This document shows, one piece after another, positions 33,396 through 42,371 of a stretch of DNA of 64,000 nt. Position numbers and translations under genes: made by a program. The notes under the pieces are model-generated. The model was given only the letters and a program-made list of their open reading frames with translations, was not told the origin of the DNA and did no database searches. The first letter of the stretch is position 1. Each line of letters starts with the position of its first letter. The stretch lies in NCBI RefSeq assembly GCF_000024025.1, contig NC_013131.1:682001-746000 (forward strand). Direction: 5' to 3'. This DNA is from Catenulispora acidiphila DSM 44928. Its GTDB lineage: Bacteria; Actinomycetota; Actinomycetes; Streptomycetales; Catenulisporaceae.

Positions 33396-35354
33396 GTGCT
33401 CGATGATCGCGACCGCCCCGCGGGCGGGCGGGAGGATCTCGAGGCGGCTTTGGTGCTGCACTATTCGCGCCTGGTCCGCATCGCGTACCTGGCGCTGCCG
33501 CCGGAAGGCGACCGGCACGGCCGGGTGCTGGCGGCGCACGCCATAGCGCAGCGCACACTGTCGGGCGGCGGGTTCGGCGGGTTCGGCGGGTTCGGCGGGC
33601 GAGGACGGGGAGGGCTGGCCGGTCGCTCGGCACGGCGCGCCCCGAAGCAAGCCGACGGCGACTCCTACGCCACGCTGCGCCAAGCAGTCGTCAACGCGGT
33701 GCTCCGCAGGACATGGTGGCCGCGCTCCCTCCATCAGCCTTATGTCTGGGGTCTGCGATTCTTCCCGCTCGGCGGCGGTTCGCAGGAACTGGAAGTGGAC
33801 GCCGCGCTACGCGGGCTGAACGTGACGGCGCGCATGGCCTACGTGCTGCTGGCCCTCGAAGACCTCGGCGCCGACGAGGTAGCCGCGCTGCTCACGGGCA
33901 CCGGCGTGCGCGGTGTGCCAGCGGCGCTGGAAACGGCGCAGCGGCTGCTCAGCGAGCATCCGGCCGACGTCCTGGAGTCCTCGGAATTCGATCCCTGCAC
34001 CCTCCGCACCCGCCCCACCGACCTGTCACGCCGCAGGCGCCAGGTCCGAGGCGTGACGGCAGCCGGCGGCGTCGCCCTCGCCGTCGTCCTGGCCATCGCG
34101 ATCGGCGTCAGCGGCTCGGGATCGACCGGCGCCGACGCCGCCACCGGAGCGGCGAGTACCGCAGCCGCACACACCCCGATCCAGGTCGACGCCGCCGCCT
34201 GGGAAAAGAGCCCGCGGCTAGACTTCGGCGTCTGGCCGGCCCGCGGAGACGGCGACGCCGCCTCGTCCGCAGCCGTCGAGCAAGCGCTCGACGCCTGGAC
34301 GACTCAGCATCCTGATGCCTACAAGCTCGGACCCGGCGCTTCCGACGGCCCGCCGCTCCAGCCGGTCCACGTGCTGTGGAGCGGGCATCTCGACGGCGCG
34401 ACCGTTGTCCTGCTCTTCGACTCGACACGCCTAGCCCGCTACACCCAGCCCGACGCCCCGACCACCGCCGACCCGGTCCGCTTGGACGTCGTGCGCGCGG
34501 ACGATGCGGACATGACCTCCGCCGGCGCCGTCGTCCTCCGCTCGACCGACGCCGGCGACCGCTGGCTCGTGGCGCCGTGGGTCGCCACCGCCGCTATCAG
34601 GGATCTGCGAACCCCCGCGATCGCCACCGCCCCGACGACCGTCTCGAACGGCGTCACCGCCGCAGTGCCCGCGCCCCCGGCGACCGGCTGCGCGTCCTGG
34701 CCGGTGCTCCAACTCCGCGCGGCAGCGACAGTCGGCGGACAAACGATCGCGCTGACCGACCTCGGCGGTGTGACCGGCACCCACCTGCTCTACACCGCCC
34801 CGCCGAAGCTCGACCCGACGCAGACGCCGCGCGAAGTCGCGACCCCGGACACCTACGGCGCCGAATCGCGCGTGGCGTGCGACCTGTCGGCGCTCCAAGG
34901 CCAGGACGTGAAGCAGGTCGACACCTGGGTCTTCGCGCAGCAGCCGCTTCCCCAGTCTCAGGGCCTTGCGTCGTGGGTCTGCGTCCGCGCCGACCAGTGG
35001 ACCGGCAGCGGCTCGGCGACCAGCGAGTTCCTGCCGCCGTCCGCGCAATCCGCGGCGACCGTGACCGGCACCGAGCCGGACGGCCGCACATGCTCGCCGC
35101 TCGGGCAGAACATCGTGGCGCAGGCGCGCTGGCGGGCGCCCGACGGAAAGATCTACCTTCTCGTCGCCGGAACGCGGCACGTCACAAAGGTCGCCGTCGA
35201 GGACGGCAACGGAACCGTGCGGCAAACCGTCGCAGCACCCGAACACACCGCCGCCGTGGTCCTCACCGGCGCCGCAGCCGCGACGGGCAGCGGAGTCGGC
35301 GTCCTCGACTCCGGGACGCGGGTGCGACCGATGGATCCCCAGCAGGGCCAATAA
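33396..35354 (+). CDS. Sigma-factor-like protein fused to a membrane anchor and extracytoplasmic domain
   Basis: 652 residues from GTG 33396 with GGGAG upstream. The first ~200 residues resemble an ECF sigma factor: LEAALVLHYSRLVRIAYLAL (region 2-like), a Gly/Phe linker GGGFGGFGGFGGRG, and RMAYVLLALEDLGADEVAALL (region 4-like). One membrane helix follows near residues 217-236 (AGGVALAVVLAIAIGVSG), then ~415 residues outside the membrane, rich in Ala/Thr/Pro with several Cys. The sigma part is weakly conserved and may only mimic the fold. The role could be signal transduction from the envelope, but this is inference. Upstream, the 12-bp element GGTCTGACAGGG occurs twice (33240, 33299). Confidence 0.68.
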   Translation: MLDDRDRPAGGREDLEAALVLHYSRLVRIAYLALPPEGDRHGRVLAAHAIAQRTLSGGGFGGFGGFGGRGRGGLAGRSARRAPKQADGDSYATLRQAVVNAVLRRTWWPRSLHQPYVWGLRFFPLGGGSQELEVDAALRGLNVTARMAYVLLALEDLGADEVAALLTGTGVRGVPAALETAQRLLSEHPADVLESSEFDPCTLRTRPTDLSRRRRQVRGVTAAGGVALAVVLAIAIGVSGSGSTGADAATGAASTAAAHTPIQVDAAAWEKSPRLDFGVWPARGDGDAASSAAVEQALDAWTTQHPDAYKLGPGASDGPPLQPVHVLWSGHLDGATVVLLFDSTRLARYTQPDAPTTADPVRLDVVRADDADMTSAGAVVLRSTDAGDRWLVAPWVATAAIRDLRTPAIATAPTTVSNGVTAAVPAPPATGCASWPVLQLRAAATVGGQTIALTDLGGVTGTHLLYTAPPKLDPTQTPREVATPDTYGAESRVACDLSALQGQDVKQVDTWVFAQQPLPQSQGLASWVCVRADQWTGSGSATSEFLPPSAQSAATVTGTEPDGRTCSPLGQNIVAQARWRAPDGKIYLLVAGTRHVTKVAVEDGNGTVRQTVAAPEHTAAVVLTGAAAATGSGVGVLDSGTRVRPMDPQQGQ

Positions 35355-35431
35355 ATTCGCACCATATTCGTGCTTTGCCTTGGTCGGCGGCGGATCTATC
35401 CTCACCTCACCTGGTCATCGGGGAGGAAGCC

Positions 35432-36415
35432 GTGGAACTGGAACTCCGCCACCTACGCACGCTCTGCGCGATCGCGGACGCCGGCAGCGTCGGGCGCGCG
35501 GCGGCCGTGCTGGGATATTCGCAGCCGGCGATGAGCACGCAGCTGCGCCGCATCGAGCGGCTGTTCGGCGAGCCGTTGTTCCTGCGCGGGACCGGCGGCG
35601 TCGAGCCGACGGCGTACGGCGTCGAGGTCGTGGCGCAGGCGCGCGACGTGCTGGCGCGGGCCGAGGCGATCGGGCGTCGGGGGAGCGCGGTCGCTAGCGG
35701 ACGTGACAGGACTCTGCGATTCGCCGCGACCAACACGCCGATCCTGCCCGGGCTCGTCGGACGATTGCGCGCGGTGCTGCCGGACCTGACCGTGTCGGTG
35801 AGCAGCGTCTACTCCTCGACGGCGATCGTCGAGCAGCTCGAGGACGACGTCCTGGACGCCGGCGTCGCCGCCGACTACCCGAGTCTGGAACTCGCACATT
35901 CCGACCGCCTGGCACATCGGGGCATCGTCACCGAGCCCTCGTTCGTCGCGCTGCCGTCGCGGCATCCGTTGGCGCGCCGCGTGGAAGTGGCGCTGTCGGA
36001 TCTGGCGTCCGAAGCATGGTTCATGACGCCGGACGACGGCGCGGGATGGCCGGGGGTGTTCTACGCCGCGTGTCAGACAGCCGGCTTCGAACCGGCCGCG
36101 GTGCACGAGTTCCTGGGGGACCAGACGCAGTTGCAGACGATGATCGCCGACGGGCTCGGCATCTCGATGGTGCAGGCGACGCTCCGGCCACTGCCCGGCG
36201 TGGTCGTCAAACCCCTGATCGGCACGCCGCTGTGGTGCCGGTACCTGTTGGTGTGGCGTCGTGCCGGGCTGAACGACGATGTCGCGGAGGCGCTGTTCGC
36301 CTCGGCGAGCGCGGCGTACCGGGCGCTGATCGCACGCTCGGCGCACTTCCAGACCTGGGCCGCCGGAGCGTACCGGACCAGCCCGACGACGGCGCCGCAC
36401 CGGTCGGCTCATTAA
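35432..36415 (+). CDS. LysR-family transcriptional regulator
   Basis: 327 residues from GTG 35432; GGGAGG (35421-35426) fixes this start and the long upstream open frame is out-of-context. The N-terminal helix-turn-helix reads ELRHLRTLCAIADAGSVGRAAAVLGYSQPAMSTQLRRIERLFGEPLFLR. The co-inducer domain follows from about residue 90 (LRFAATNTPILPGLVGRL, IADGLGISMVQATL). It is a tetrameric DNA-binding regulator responding to a small molecule. No divergent target is adjacent: the upstream neighbour runs in the same direction 77 bp away and the next gene is a secreted protease. Ligand unknown. Confidence 0.93.
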   Translation: MELELRHLRTLCAIADAGSVGRAAAVLGYSQPAMSTQLRRIERLFGEPLFLRGTGGVEPTAYGVEVVAQARDVLARAEAIGRRGSAVASGRDRTLRFAATNTPILPGLVGRLRAVLPDLTVSVSSVYSSTAIVEQLEDDVLDAGVAADYPSLELAHSDRLAHRGIVTEPSFVALPSRHPLARRVEVALSDLASEAWFMTPDDGAGWPGVFYAACQTAGFEPAAVHEFLGDQTQLQTMIADGLGISMVQATLRPLPGVVVKPLIGTPLWCRYLLVWRRAGLNDDVAEALFASASAAYRALIARSAHFQTWAAGAYRTSPTTAPHRSAH

Positions 36416-36583
36416 TCTGTGACATTGCACTGCTGACCTGGCGCGACACCGGAGTTATGCCCGCGCGTGCCATAGTCCTATCCCCCGAACACATTGTCAG
36501 TCTTCTGTGGCGCTGCCAGATTGCGTTCCGCGCCTCCTCGCCGAAATCCCTCTGAGGCGCACGCCAACCATCAAGGAGCAGTG

Positions 36584-38947
36584 ATGCGCCACCGAACACG
36601 CCTGCCCGGAATCGCCGCCGCGGTGCTCGCCGCGGTGGCGGTCGCCGGGATGACCGGGGTGGGAGCGGCCTCCGCCGCCCCGCGTCCGGCCGCCGCCTCG
36701 GTCGCCCCGACCGTGAGCCACGCGAACACGAACACGAACACGAACAAGAACGCCACGCCGAAGGGTTCCGCCGACCCGGCCATCGCCGGGAAGTCCGTGG
36801 TCGCGAAGACCGGAAAGCCGGTCGGCGACCTCGCGCCGCGCGCACCGATCGGCGGCAGCGCCGACGGAACCAAGACCGGCGTTGCGCAGACCGGCGCCAC
36901 GCAAACCAGCGCCGCAAAGCAGTCCCCGGCCGCCAAGACCCCCGCCAAAACCCCCGCAGCCCAGTCCTGCACCCCCGCGGACTTCGCCTCCCGCTCCGGC
37001 AGCACCCTCAGCGCCTTCGTCAAGGCATCGACCACCGACTGCATCAATACCCTGTTCTCGGTCACCGGCTCCAACGCTTCGGCGATCTTCAGCGAAGCCA
37101 AGATGGAGACCATCGCAGGGTCCTACAAGACCGCCGCCGCCAGCTACCCGGGCACCGACGCGACGAGCGTCCAGCAGCTCGTGCTGTTCCTGCGCGCCGG
37201 GTACTACGTGCAGTACAACAGCAACGGCTCGATCCCGGCCTACGGCCAGGCGCTCGCCACGCTGGTCGAGGGCGGCCTCGACGCCTTCTTCGCCGGCTCG
37301 CACGCCCTGGACGTCAACGACAACAACGGCCCGGTCCTCGGTGAGACGATCATCCTCACCGACAGCGCCGACGAACAGGCCCGCTACCTCAGCACCTACC
37401 AGCGGATCCTGAACGCCTACACCAGTTCCTACAACGCCTACTCGACGATGCTGAACGCGGTGAACGACGTCTACACGCCGCTGTTCCGAGGCCACCAGTT
37501 CCCGGCGTTCGTCACGGCCGTCACCGCGAACCCGAGCATCATCGACACCCTGAACAGCTTCGCGCTGAACCACAAGAACCTGCTGGGAGGGGACAACTCC
37601 TACCTGGACTCCAACGCCGGGCTGGAGATGAGCCGGTTCGTTCAGCACACGGCGCTGCAGGCCAAGGTGCGTCCGCTGATGAAGGGTCTGCTCGCGGCCT
37701 CGTCGATGACCGGACCGACGGCGCCGCTGTGGGTCGCGGTCGCCGGCAACGCCGACTACTACGACCAGGCGAACTGCGCCTACTACAACGTGTGCGATCT
37801 GGCCGCCAAGCTCACCGCCGCCGTGCTCACCACGACGACGCACTGCGACGCCAGCCACACCGTGCTGTCCCAGGCGCTGACCGCCTCCGACACCAGCGCC
37901 GTGTGCGCGAGCATCCTGGGCCAGTACTCGTACTTCCACACCGTGGTGCACGACAGCGGCCCGATTCCCGGGCAGTACGACCAGAACTTCGTGCTGACCG
38001 TGTTCGCCTCGCCCACGGACTACCAGACCTACGCCGGACCGATCTACGGCGTGGACACGGACAACGGCGGCATCACCCTGACCGGGGATCCGACCGATCC
38101 GTCCAACATCGTCCGCTCGATCATGTACCAGTGGGACACCGACAACGGCTTCGTGGCGCGCGTGTGGAACCTGAACCACGAGTTCACCCACGCGCTGGAC
38201 GCCGAGTACGACACCAAGGGCGACTTCACCGCCGAGATCGTGGTCCCGGACATCTGGTGGATCGAGGGCGTCGCGGAGTACGTCTCGTACAGCTACCGCG
38301 ATGTCACCGACACCGAGGCGGTGAGCGAGGCGGCGACCCACCGGTACGCGCTGAGCACCCTGTGGCAGAGCTCGTATGACAACAGCGACGAGACACGCAC
38401 CTACCCCTGGGGCTACCTCGCCGTCCGCTACATGATGGAGCGGCACCCCGCCGACATCGCCACACTCCTGGCGAAGTTCCGCGTCGGCGATTACCAGGGC
38501 GCGTACGCCTTCTACGGCACGACCATCGGCACGGCGTACGACGCCGACTTCAATTCCTGGCTCGACCAGTGCGCGGCCGGCGCCTGCCAGGCCGGCGGCG
38601 GAACCACGCCGCCGCCCCAGAACTGCTCCGACCCCGACACCCGGGCGATGGACCAGAACTGCTCGCGCACCGGCGAGTCGGCGGCGGCCGGCGCGATCGA
38701 CTACTTCTACATCGACATTCCCGCCGGGACGTCGTCGCTGACCATCACCACCACCGGTGGCAGCGGCACGGCGTACCTGCTGTACAACCCCTCGACGTGG
38801 GCGACCCCCACCGCGTACACGCAGGGCTCGTTGAACAACGGCACGACACAGAGCCTGACGATCACCGATCCGCCATCCGGCTACCGGTACATCAGCCTGT
38901 ACGGGCAGACCGCCTTCAGCGGGGTGACCATCACCACGTCCTACTGA
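36584..38947 (+). CDS. Secreted collagenase-like metalloprotease (peptidase family M9)
   Basis: 787 residues from ATG 36584, with AAGGAG five bases upstream. A Sec signal peptide (MRHRTRLPGIAAAVLAAVAVAGMTGVGAASA) is followed by a Thr/Asn/Lys/Ala linker including a short NTNTNTNK repeat. The catalytic region carries the zinc motif HEFTH in NHEFTHALDAEYD near residue 533, and the third-ligand segment WWIEGVAEYVSYSYRD about 30 residues later. These are hallmarks of M9 collagenases. Upstream lies the helical activator-like region. The C-terminal ~95 residues (CSRTGESAAAGAIDYFYIDIPAG onward) look like a PPC-type beta domain that binds polymer or assists secretion. It should digest collagen-like or other structural protein outside the cell. 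Confidence 0.9.
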   Translation: MRHRTRLPGIAAAVLAAVAVAGMTGVGAASAAPRPAAASVAPTVSHANTNTNTNKNATPKGSADPAIAGKSVVAKTGKPVGDLAPRAPIGGSADGTKTGVAQTGATQTSAAKQSPAAKTPAKTPAAQSCTPADFASRSGSTLSAFVKASTTDCINTLFSVTGSNASAIFSEAKMETIAGSYKTAAASYPGTDATSVQQLVLFLRAGYYVQYNSNGSIPAYGQALATLVEGGLDAFFAGSHALDVNDNNGPVLGETIILTDSADEQARYLSTYQRILNAYTSSYNAYSTMLNAVNDVYTPLFRGHQFPAFVTAVTANPSIIDTLNSFALNHKNLLGGDNSYLDSNAGLEMSRFVQHTALQAKVRPLMKGLLAASSMTGPTAPLWVAVAGNADYYDQANCAYYNVCDLAAKLTAAVLTTTTHCDASHTVLSQALTASDTSAVCASILGQYSYFHTVVHDSGPIPGQYDQNFVLTVFASPTDYQTYAGPIYGVDTDNGGITLTGDPTDPSNIVRSIMYQWDTDNGFVARVWNLNHEFTHALDAEYDTKGDFTAEIVVPDIWWIEGVAEYVSYSYRDVTDTEAVSEAATHRYALSTLWQSSYDNSDETRTYPWGYLAVRYMMERHPADIATLLAKFRVGDYQGAYAFYGTTIGTAYDADFNSWLDQCAAGACQAGGGTTPPPQNCSDPDTRAMDQNCSRTGESAAAGAIDYFYIDIPAGTSSLTITTTGGSGTAYLLYNPSTWATPTAYTQGSLNNGTTQSLTITDPPSGYRYISLYGQTAFSGVTITTSY

Positions 38948-39006
38948 ACGGCGCTCCACCCCGGAACCCCTTGATCCACCGTTCAACCCAAGCGCGCTGA
39001 TCACGC

Positions 39007-39033
39007 GGCGGAGCCACCTCTGGTGGCTCCGCC
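39007..39033. terminator. Hairpin terminator after the collagenase gene
   Basis: GGCGGAGCCACC (39007-39018), loop TCT, GGTGGCTCCGCC (39022-39033): a perfect 12-bp stem 60 bp after the collagenase stop, without a T tract. Confidence 0.75.
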
Positions 39034-39119
39034 GTCACCGGTTTCGCACCGGGGACCACGCCGGGTGGTCGCCGTGCCACAATCCTGTCGGGGATTGGTA
39101 CGTAGGACGGGGGAACGGA

Positions 39120-40124
39120 ATGCGGGTCACCATCGCCCATGTGGCGTTGCGTGCCGGGGTCAGCAAGGCCACGGTGTCGCGGGTGCTCAACGGAAAAGGG
39201 GAGACGGACGCCGCCACCGCCGCCCGGGTCCGGCGCGTCGTCAAGGAATTGGGCTACGTGCCCAGCGCCCGGGCGGTGTCGTTGGCCAAGGGCCGGACCG
39301 GTGTGGTCGGCGTGCTCGCACCGAACCTGACGCGGCCGTGGATCGCGCAGGTGATGCAGGGCGTCGTCGACGCGATGGCGAGCAGCGGCCACGGGCTGAT
39401 GCTGTTCACCCGCAACGTCGGCGACGATTCCTTCCAGCGTTTCGCAGGGCACGTCAACGCCAACGCCTTCGACGGTCTGCTGGTCATCGAGCCCGAGGAG
39501 ACCGTGCCGGCGGTGGCCAAGATGGTCTCGGCCGCGCTGCCGGTGGTGCTGATCAGCGATCGCGAGGCCGGCATGGGGATGCCGGTCGTGGCGACGGGGA
39601 ACCGCCCCGGCGGACGTCAGGCCGCCGAGCATCTGCTGGCGCTGGGGCGTCGGCGGCCGTTGGTGGTCGGCGGGCCGGACGGCTACGACTGCGCCGCCGA
39701 GCGCGTCGGCTCGTTCACCGCCGCGTTCGCCGAGGCCGGGTTTCCGGTGCCGGCACACGCGTTCTTCCCCGGCGACTACTCCGGCGAGTCCGGTCGGGTC
39801 GCTGTGTCGAGCGCCGTCGCCGACGGGACCGAGTTCGACGCGGTGTTCGCCCACAACGACCTGTCGGCTTCCGGAGTGCTGCAGATGCTGGGGCACCTCG
39901 GCCGGCCGGTGCCGGTGGACGTCGCGGTGGTCGGGTTCGACGACGCCGGGCACGCCGCGCTGACCGCGCCGCCGCTGACCGCGGTGCACCGGCCGCTGCG
40001 CGAGATCGGTGCGGAGGCGGCGCGGATGCTCGCCGTCGCGCTGGCCGGCGGTGCGGTTCCGGACGAGCCCGTCGAGATCGCCAACGATCTCGTCGTCCGG
40101 AACTCCACGATCGTGCCGGGCTGA
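39120..40124 (+). CDS. LacI-family transcriptional regulator
   Basis: 334 residues from ATG 39120 with a GGGGGAACGGA leader. The LacI helix-turn-helix and hinge are complete: TIAHVALRAGVSKATVSRVLNGKGETDAATAARVRRVVKELGYVPSARAVSLAKGRTGVVG. The periplasmic-binding-protein-like effector domain follows, ending VAVVGFDDAGHAALTAPPLTAVHRPLREIG, the usual signature. It should repress a carbohydrate gene set in response to a sugar. Its targets are not next door: downstream genes converge on it. It ends five bases before the GNAT stop on the other strand. Confidence 0.94.
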   Translation: MRVTIAHVALRAGVSKATVSRVLNGKGETDAATAARVRRVVKELGYVPSARAVSLAKGRTGVVGVLAPNLTRPWIAQVMQGVVDAMASSGHGLMLFTRNVGDDSFQRFAGHVNANAFDGLLVIEPEETVPAVAKMVSAALPVVLISDREAGMGMPVVATGNRPGGRQAAEHLLALGRRRPLVVGGPDGYDCAAERVGSFTAAFAEAGFPVPAHAFFPGDYSGESGRVAVSSAVADGTEFDAVFAHNDLSASGVLQMLGHLGRPVPVDVAVVGFDDAGHAALTAPPLTAVHRPLREIGAEAARMLAVALAGGAVPDEPVEIANDLVVRNSTIVPG

Positions 40125-40129
40125 ACCGC

Positions 40130-40711
40130 TCAGCCGGCCGTGGCGTCGAGGCGGTAGAAGCACATGTCGCCTTCTTCCTTCACCAGCGCGAACCCGGTCT
40201 TGTCCAGGACGCGCTGGGAGGCGGTGTTGCCCGCCTCGGTGTCGGCGACCATCGTGCGGACGCCGTCGTGCGAGCGGCAGAACGCCACCAGAGCGGCGAG
40301 GGCTTCGGTGGCGTAGCCGCTGCCGCGCGCGCCGGGGACCAGACCGTAGCCGAACATGACCTGGCCCTGCTCGTCCGGCGGACCGTAGAACCCGATGGTG
40401 CCGATCGCGGCGCCGTCCGGGGCGGCGCGGTCGATCCGGTAGCAGCCGAACGGCCCGGCGTCGTGCCCGGCTTCGGCCGCGCCGAGGAAGCCCTTCACGC
40501 CGTCGCGGTCGTCCTGCATCGGGAAGTCCTCGGCCCAGACGTCCTGCTCGCCGGGGGCGACGTCGACGATGCGGCGGCCCTCCTCGACGGTGAGCAGGTG
40601 CAGGCTGAGCCGTTCGGTGGACAGGTCGAACAGATCGGACAGGTCGGACAGAGCCGCGGGGTCGGACGGAGCCGCCAGCTCGGACGGAGCTGGGTCGGAC
40701 AGGTCGGTCAT
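40130..40711 (-). CDS. GNAT-family N-acetyltransferase
   Basis: 193 residues from ATG 40711, which overlaps the metallo-beta-lactamase stop (ATGA), so the two are cotranscribed and coupled. Acetyl-CoA binding motif A is FGYGLVPGARGSGYATEALAALVAF, with R-G-S-G-Y-A as the pyrophosphate loop. GNTASQRVLDKTGFALVKEE is motif B, typical of RimJ/RimL-like members that acetylate amines or protein N-termini. The first ~30 residues are a Ser/Asp/Pro/Leu low-complexity tail. Substrate unknown. Confidence 0.9.
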   Translation of the reverse strand: MTDLSDPAPSELAAPSDPAALSDLSDLFDLSTERLSLHLLTVEEGRRIVDVAPGEQDVWAEDFPMQDDRDGVKGFLGAAEAGHDAGPFGCYRIDRAAPDGAAIGTIGFYGPPDEQGQVMFGYGLVPGARGSGYATEALAALVAFCRSHDGVRTMVADTEAGNTASQRVLDKTGFALVKEEGDMCFYRLDATAG

Positions 40712-41430
40712 GCGCGCTTGGCCTCCTTCAGAAACCGCCGCACGGTCTCGCGGGCGTTCTGGGTCACATGCTTGCCGTGGGTGAACGCGGCGATCTCGTA
40801 GTCCAGCTCGCCGAGCACGTCCGCGGTCTTCTGGTTGAGCTTGATGTCGGAGCAGAAGGCGCGGACGCCCCACCCCATCTTCCGGACGTTCCAGATCGAG
40901 TCGCCGGTGATCAGCACGCCGTCGGCCTCGTGCCGCAGCGCCACGTGCCCGGGGGTGTGGCCGGGGGTGTGCACGACGCGCAGACCGCCGCCGACCGGCA
41001 GCACGTCGCCGTCGGCGAACTCCTCGCCGACGATCACCTTCGCGAACTTGTTTCCCTTGGGACCCAACAGGTTCAGGAACTTGCCGCCGAGCGTGGAGCC
41101 GTCGCGGGGCGGGGCGTAGCCGCCGCGCGCGAAAGGCGCGTCGATCGCGCTGATCGAGATGTCGGCGTCGGTCGCCTCCTTCAGCTTGGCGGCGCCGCCG
41201 GCGTGGTCGCCGTGCGCGTGGGTGAGGACGATGCGGTGCACGTCCTGCACGCTCTTCCCCATCGCCTTCAGACCCGCCTCGATGCGGCCGGCCGAACTCG
41301 GCATGCCGGTGTCGACCAACGACACCCGGCCGTCGTCTTCGACGATGGCGAAGCTGTTGACGAAATCAAAGGGTCCGGCTGGAATTCGCCACACTTGGGG
41401 GGTCAGTTGGTACGCCGGCTGGCTGGCCAT
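40708..41430 (-). CDS. Metallo-beta-lactamase-fold hydrolase
   Basis: 240 residues from ATG 41430 with GAGGAGG upstream; the longer frame to 41505 is less likely. Zinc ligands are in THAHGDHAGG (HxHxDH), with VVHTPGHTPGHVAL as the second His site and LITGDSIW as the Asp. The C-terminal His is in ALTHGKH-like IAAFTHGKHV. The compact size and GHTPGHV motif resemble glyoxalase II or lactonase-type enzymes that hydrolyse thioesters or lactones, rather than antibiotic-active beta-lactamases. First gene of a two-gene unit with the GNAT. Confidence 0.92.
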   Translation of the reverse strand: MASQPAYQLTPQVWRIPAGPFDFVNSFAIVEDDGRVSLVDTGMPSSAGRIEAGLKAMGKSVQDVHRIVLTHAHGDHAGGAAKLKEATDADISISAIDAPFARGGYAPPRDGSTLGGKFLNLLGPKGNKFAKVIVGEEFADGDVLPVGGGLRVVHTPGHTPGHVALRHEADGVLITGDSIWNVRKMGWGVRAFCSDIKLNQKTADVLGELDYEIAAFTHGKHVTQNARETVRRFLKEAKRA

Positions 41431-41522
41431 CGTGATTCCTCCTCGATATTCGACAACGTTTTGCCCATGATGGCGGGACGGGATTGCGGGCGCATTGCGC
41501 GGCAAACCGGTGTGTCCGGCGC

Positions 41523-42371
41523 TCAGTTCCGTTCCGCCTGTCGCGGCTGCCCCTCCTGAAGATCCTGCACCGCGATCCGCCCCTCCCGTGCGGCCTCGGC
41601 GTGCACCAGCCGGTCAAAGGTGTGCGGCGCCAGGAGTTCGCGGGCGGCTTCGAGATCGAAGAAGCCGTGCTCGACGATCTCGTCGTCCTGGAGGCGGATG
41701 CGGGCGATGTCGTCGGGGGTGAGGGTGCCGCCGTCGTAGAGGTAGTGGATCAGGGGCGGGCGTTCGGCGTCGCGGGGGCGCCAGTCGACCGTGAGGAGGG
41801 CGCCGGGTTCGGCGTCCAGGCCTACCTCCTCCAGCGCCTCGCGGCGTGCGGCCTGGGCGGGGAACTCGCCCTCCTCCACACCGCCGCCGGGGAAGCTCCA
41901 CTTCCCGTCGGGGCGGTAGGACTGGCGGACCATCAGGACTTTGCGTGCCTCGTCGTGGAACAGCATCGAGGCGCCGACGACCACCTTCGGCAGCGATGCC
42001 GCATATGCCGCGCGGTCGAGCCCGGTTCCGACTTCCGCGAGGCGCGGCGCTCCGGCCTCGATCGAGCGCATGTAGATGCGGCCCATGTGGTCGTGCAGCA
42101 CACGTTCGGGGTCCGGGACCAGCGTCGCCAGCGCGACCGACGCCGCGGTGATCACGTCGCAGAGCTCTGCCTCCAGGTCCGCTTCGGTGTGGCTGCGTCC
42201 CTTGCGCGGGTTCTGACCGGTCGTGCCGATCAGTGCCGCCGCCGCTTCGCCGGCCTCCTCGGCGACCTTCAGCACCCGCAGCGGGACCGCGAGTGCCGGA
42301 TCAGTGTCCGGATGCGAGTCCAGCCATGCCTTCTGCTGCGCGATCACGTGCCAGATCAACGCCTCGTCCAT
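41523..42371 (-). CDS. MazG-like / NUDIX fusion pyrophosphohydrolase
   Basis: 282 residues from ATG 42371, which lies within the 3' end of the rhomboid gene (71-nt overlap), so it is probably translated from the same mRNA. The N-terminal ~110 residues show the MazG-like all-alpha NTP pyrophosphatase pattern: LRVLKVAEEAGEAAAALIG (EExxE) and ELCDVITAASVAL (ExxD). The C-terminal half has a perfect NUDIX box, GGGVEEGEFPAQAARREALEEVGL (GX5EX7REUXEEXGU). Both halves cleave nucleoside polyphosphates, so the fusion is a double house-cleaning enzyme, perhaps for damaged or non-canonical nucleotides. Joining the two folds in one chain is uncommon. Confidence 0.87.
   Translation of the reverse strand: MDEALIWHVIAQQKAWLDSHPDTDPALAVPLRVLKVAEEAGEAAAALIGTTGQNPRKGRSHTEADLEAELCDVITAASVALATLVPDPERVLHDHMGRIYMRSIEAGAPRLAEVGTGLDRAAYAASLPKVVVGASMLFHDEARKVLMVRQSYRPDGKWSFPGGGVEEGEFPAQAARREALEEVGLDAEPGALLTVDWRPRDAERPPLIHYLYDGGTLTPDDIARIRLQDDEIVEHGFFDLEAARELLAPHTFDRLVHAEAAREGRIAVQDLQEGQPRQAERN

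Noticed and set aside
36497-39004. 835-residue minus-strand frame opposite the collagenase gene
   Set aside because: Val/Gly/Arg-rich antisense shadow; the plus frame has a signal peptide, HEFTH motif and ribosome site.
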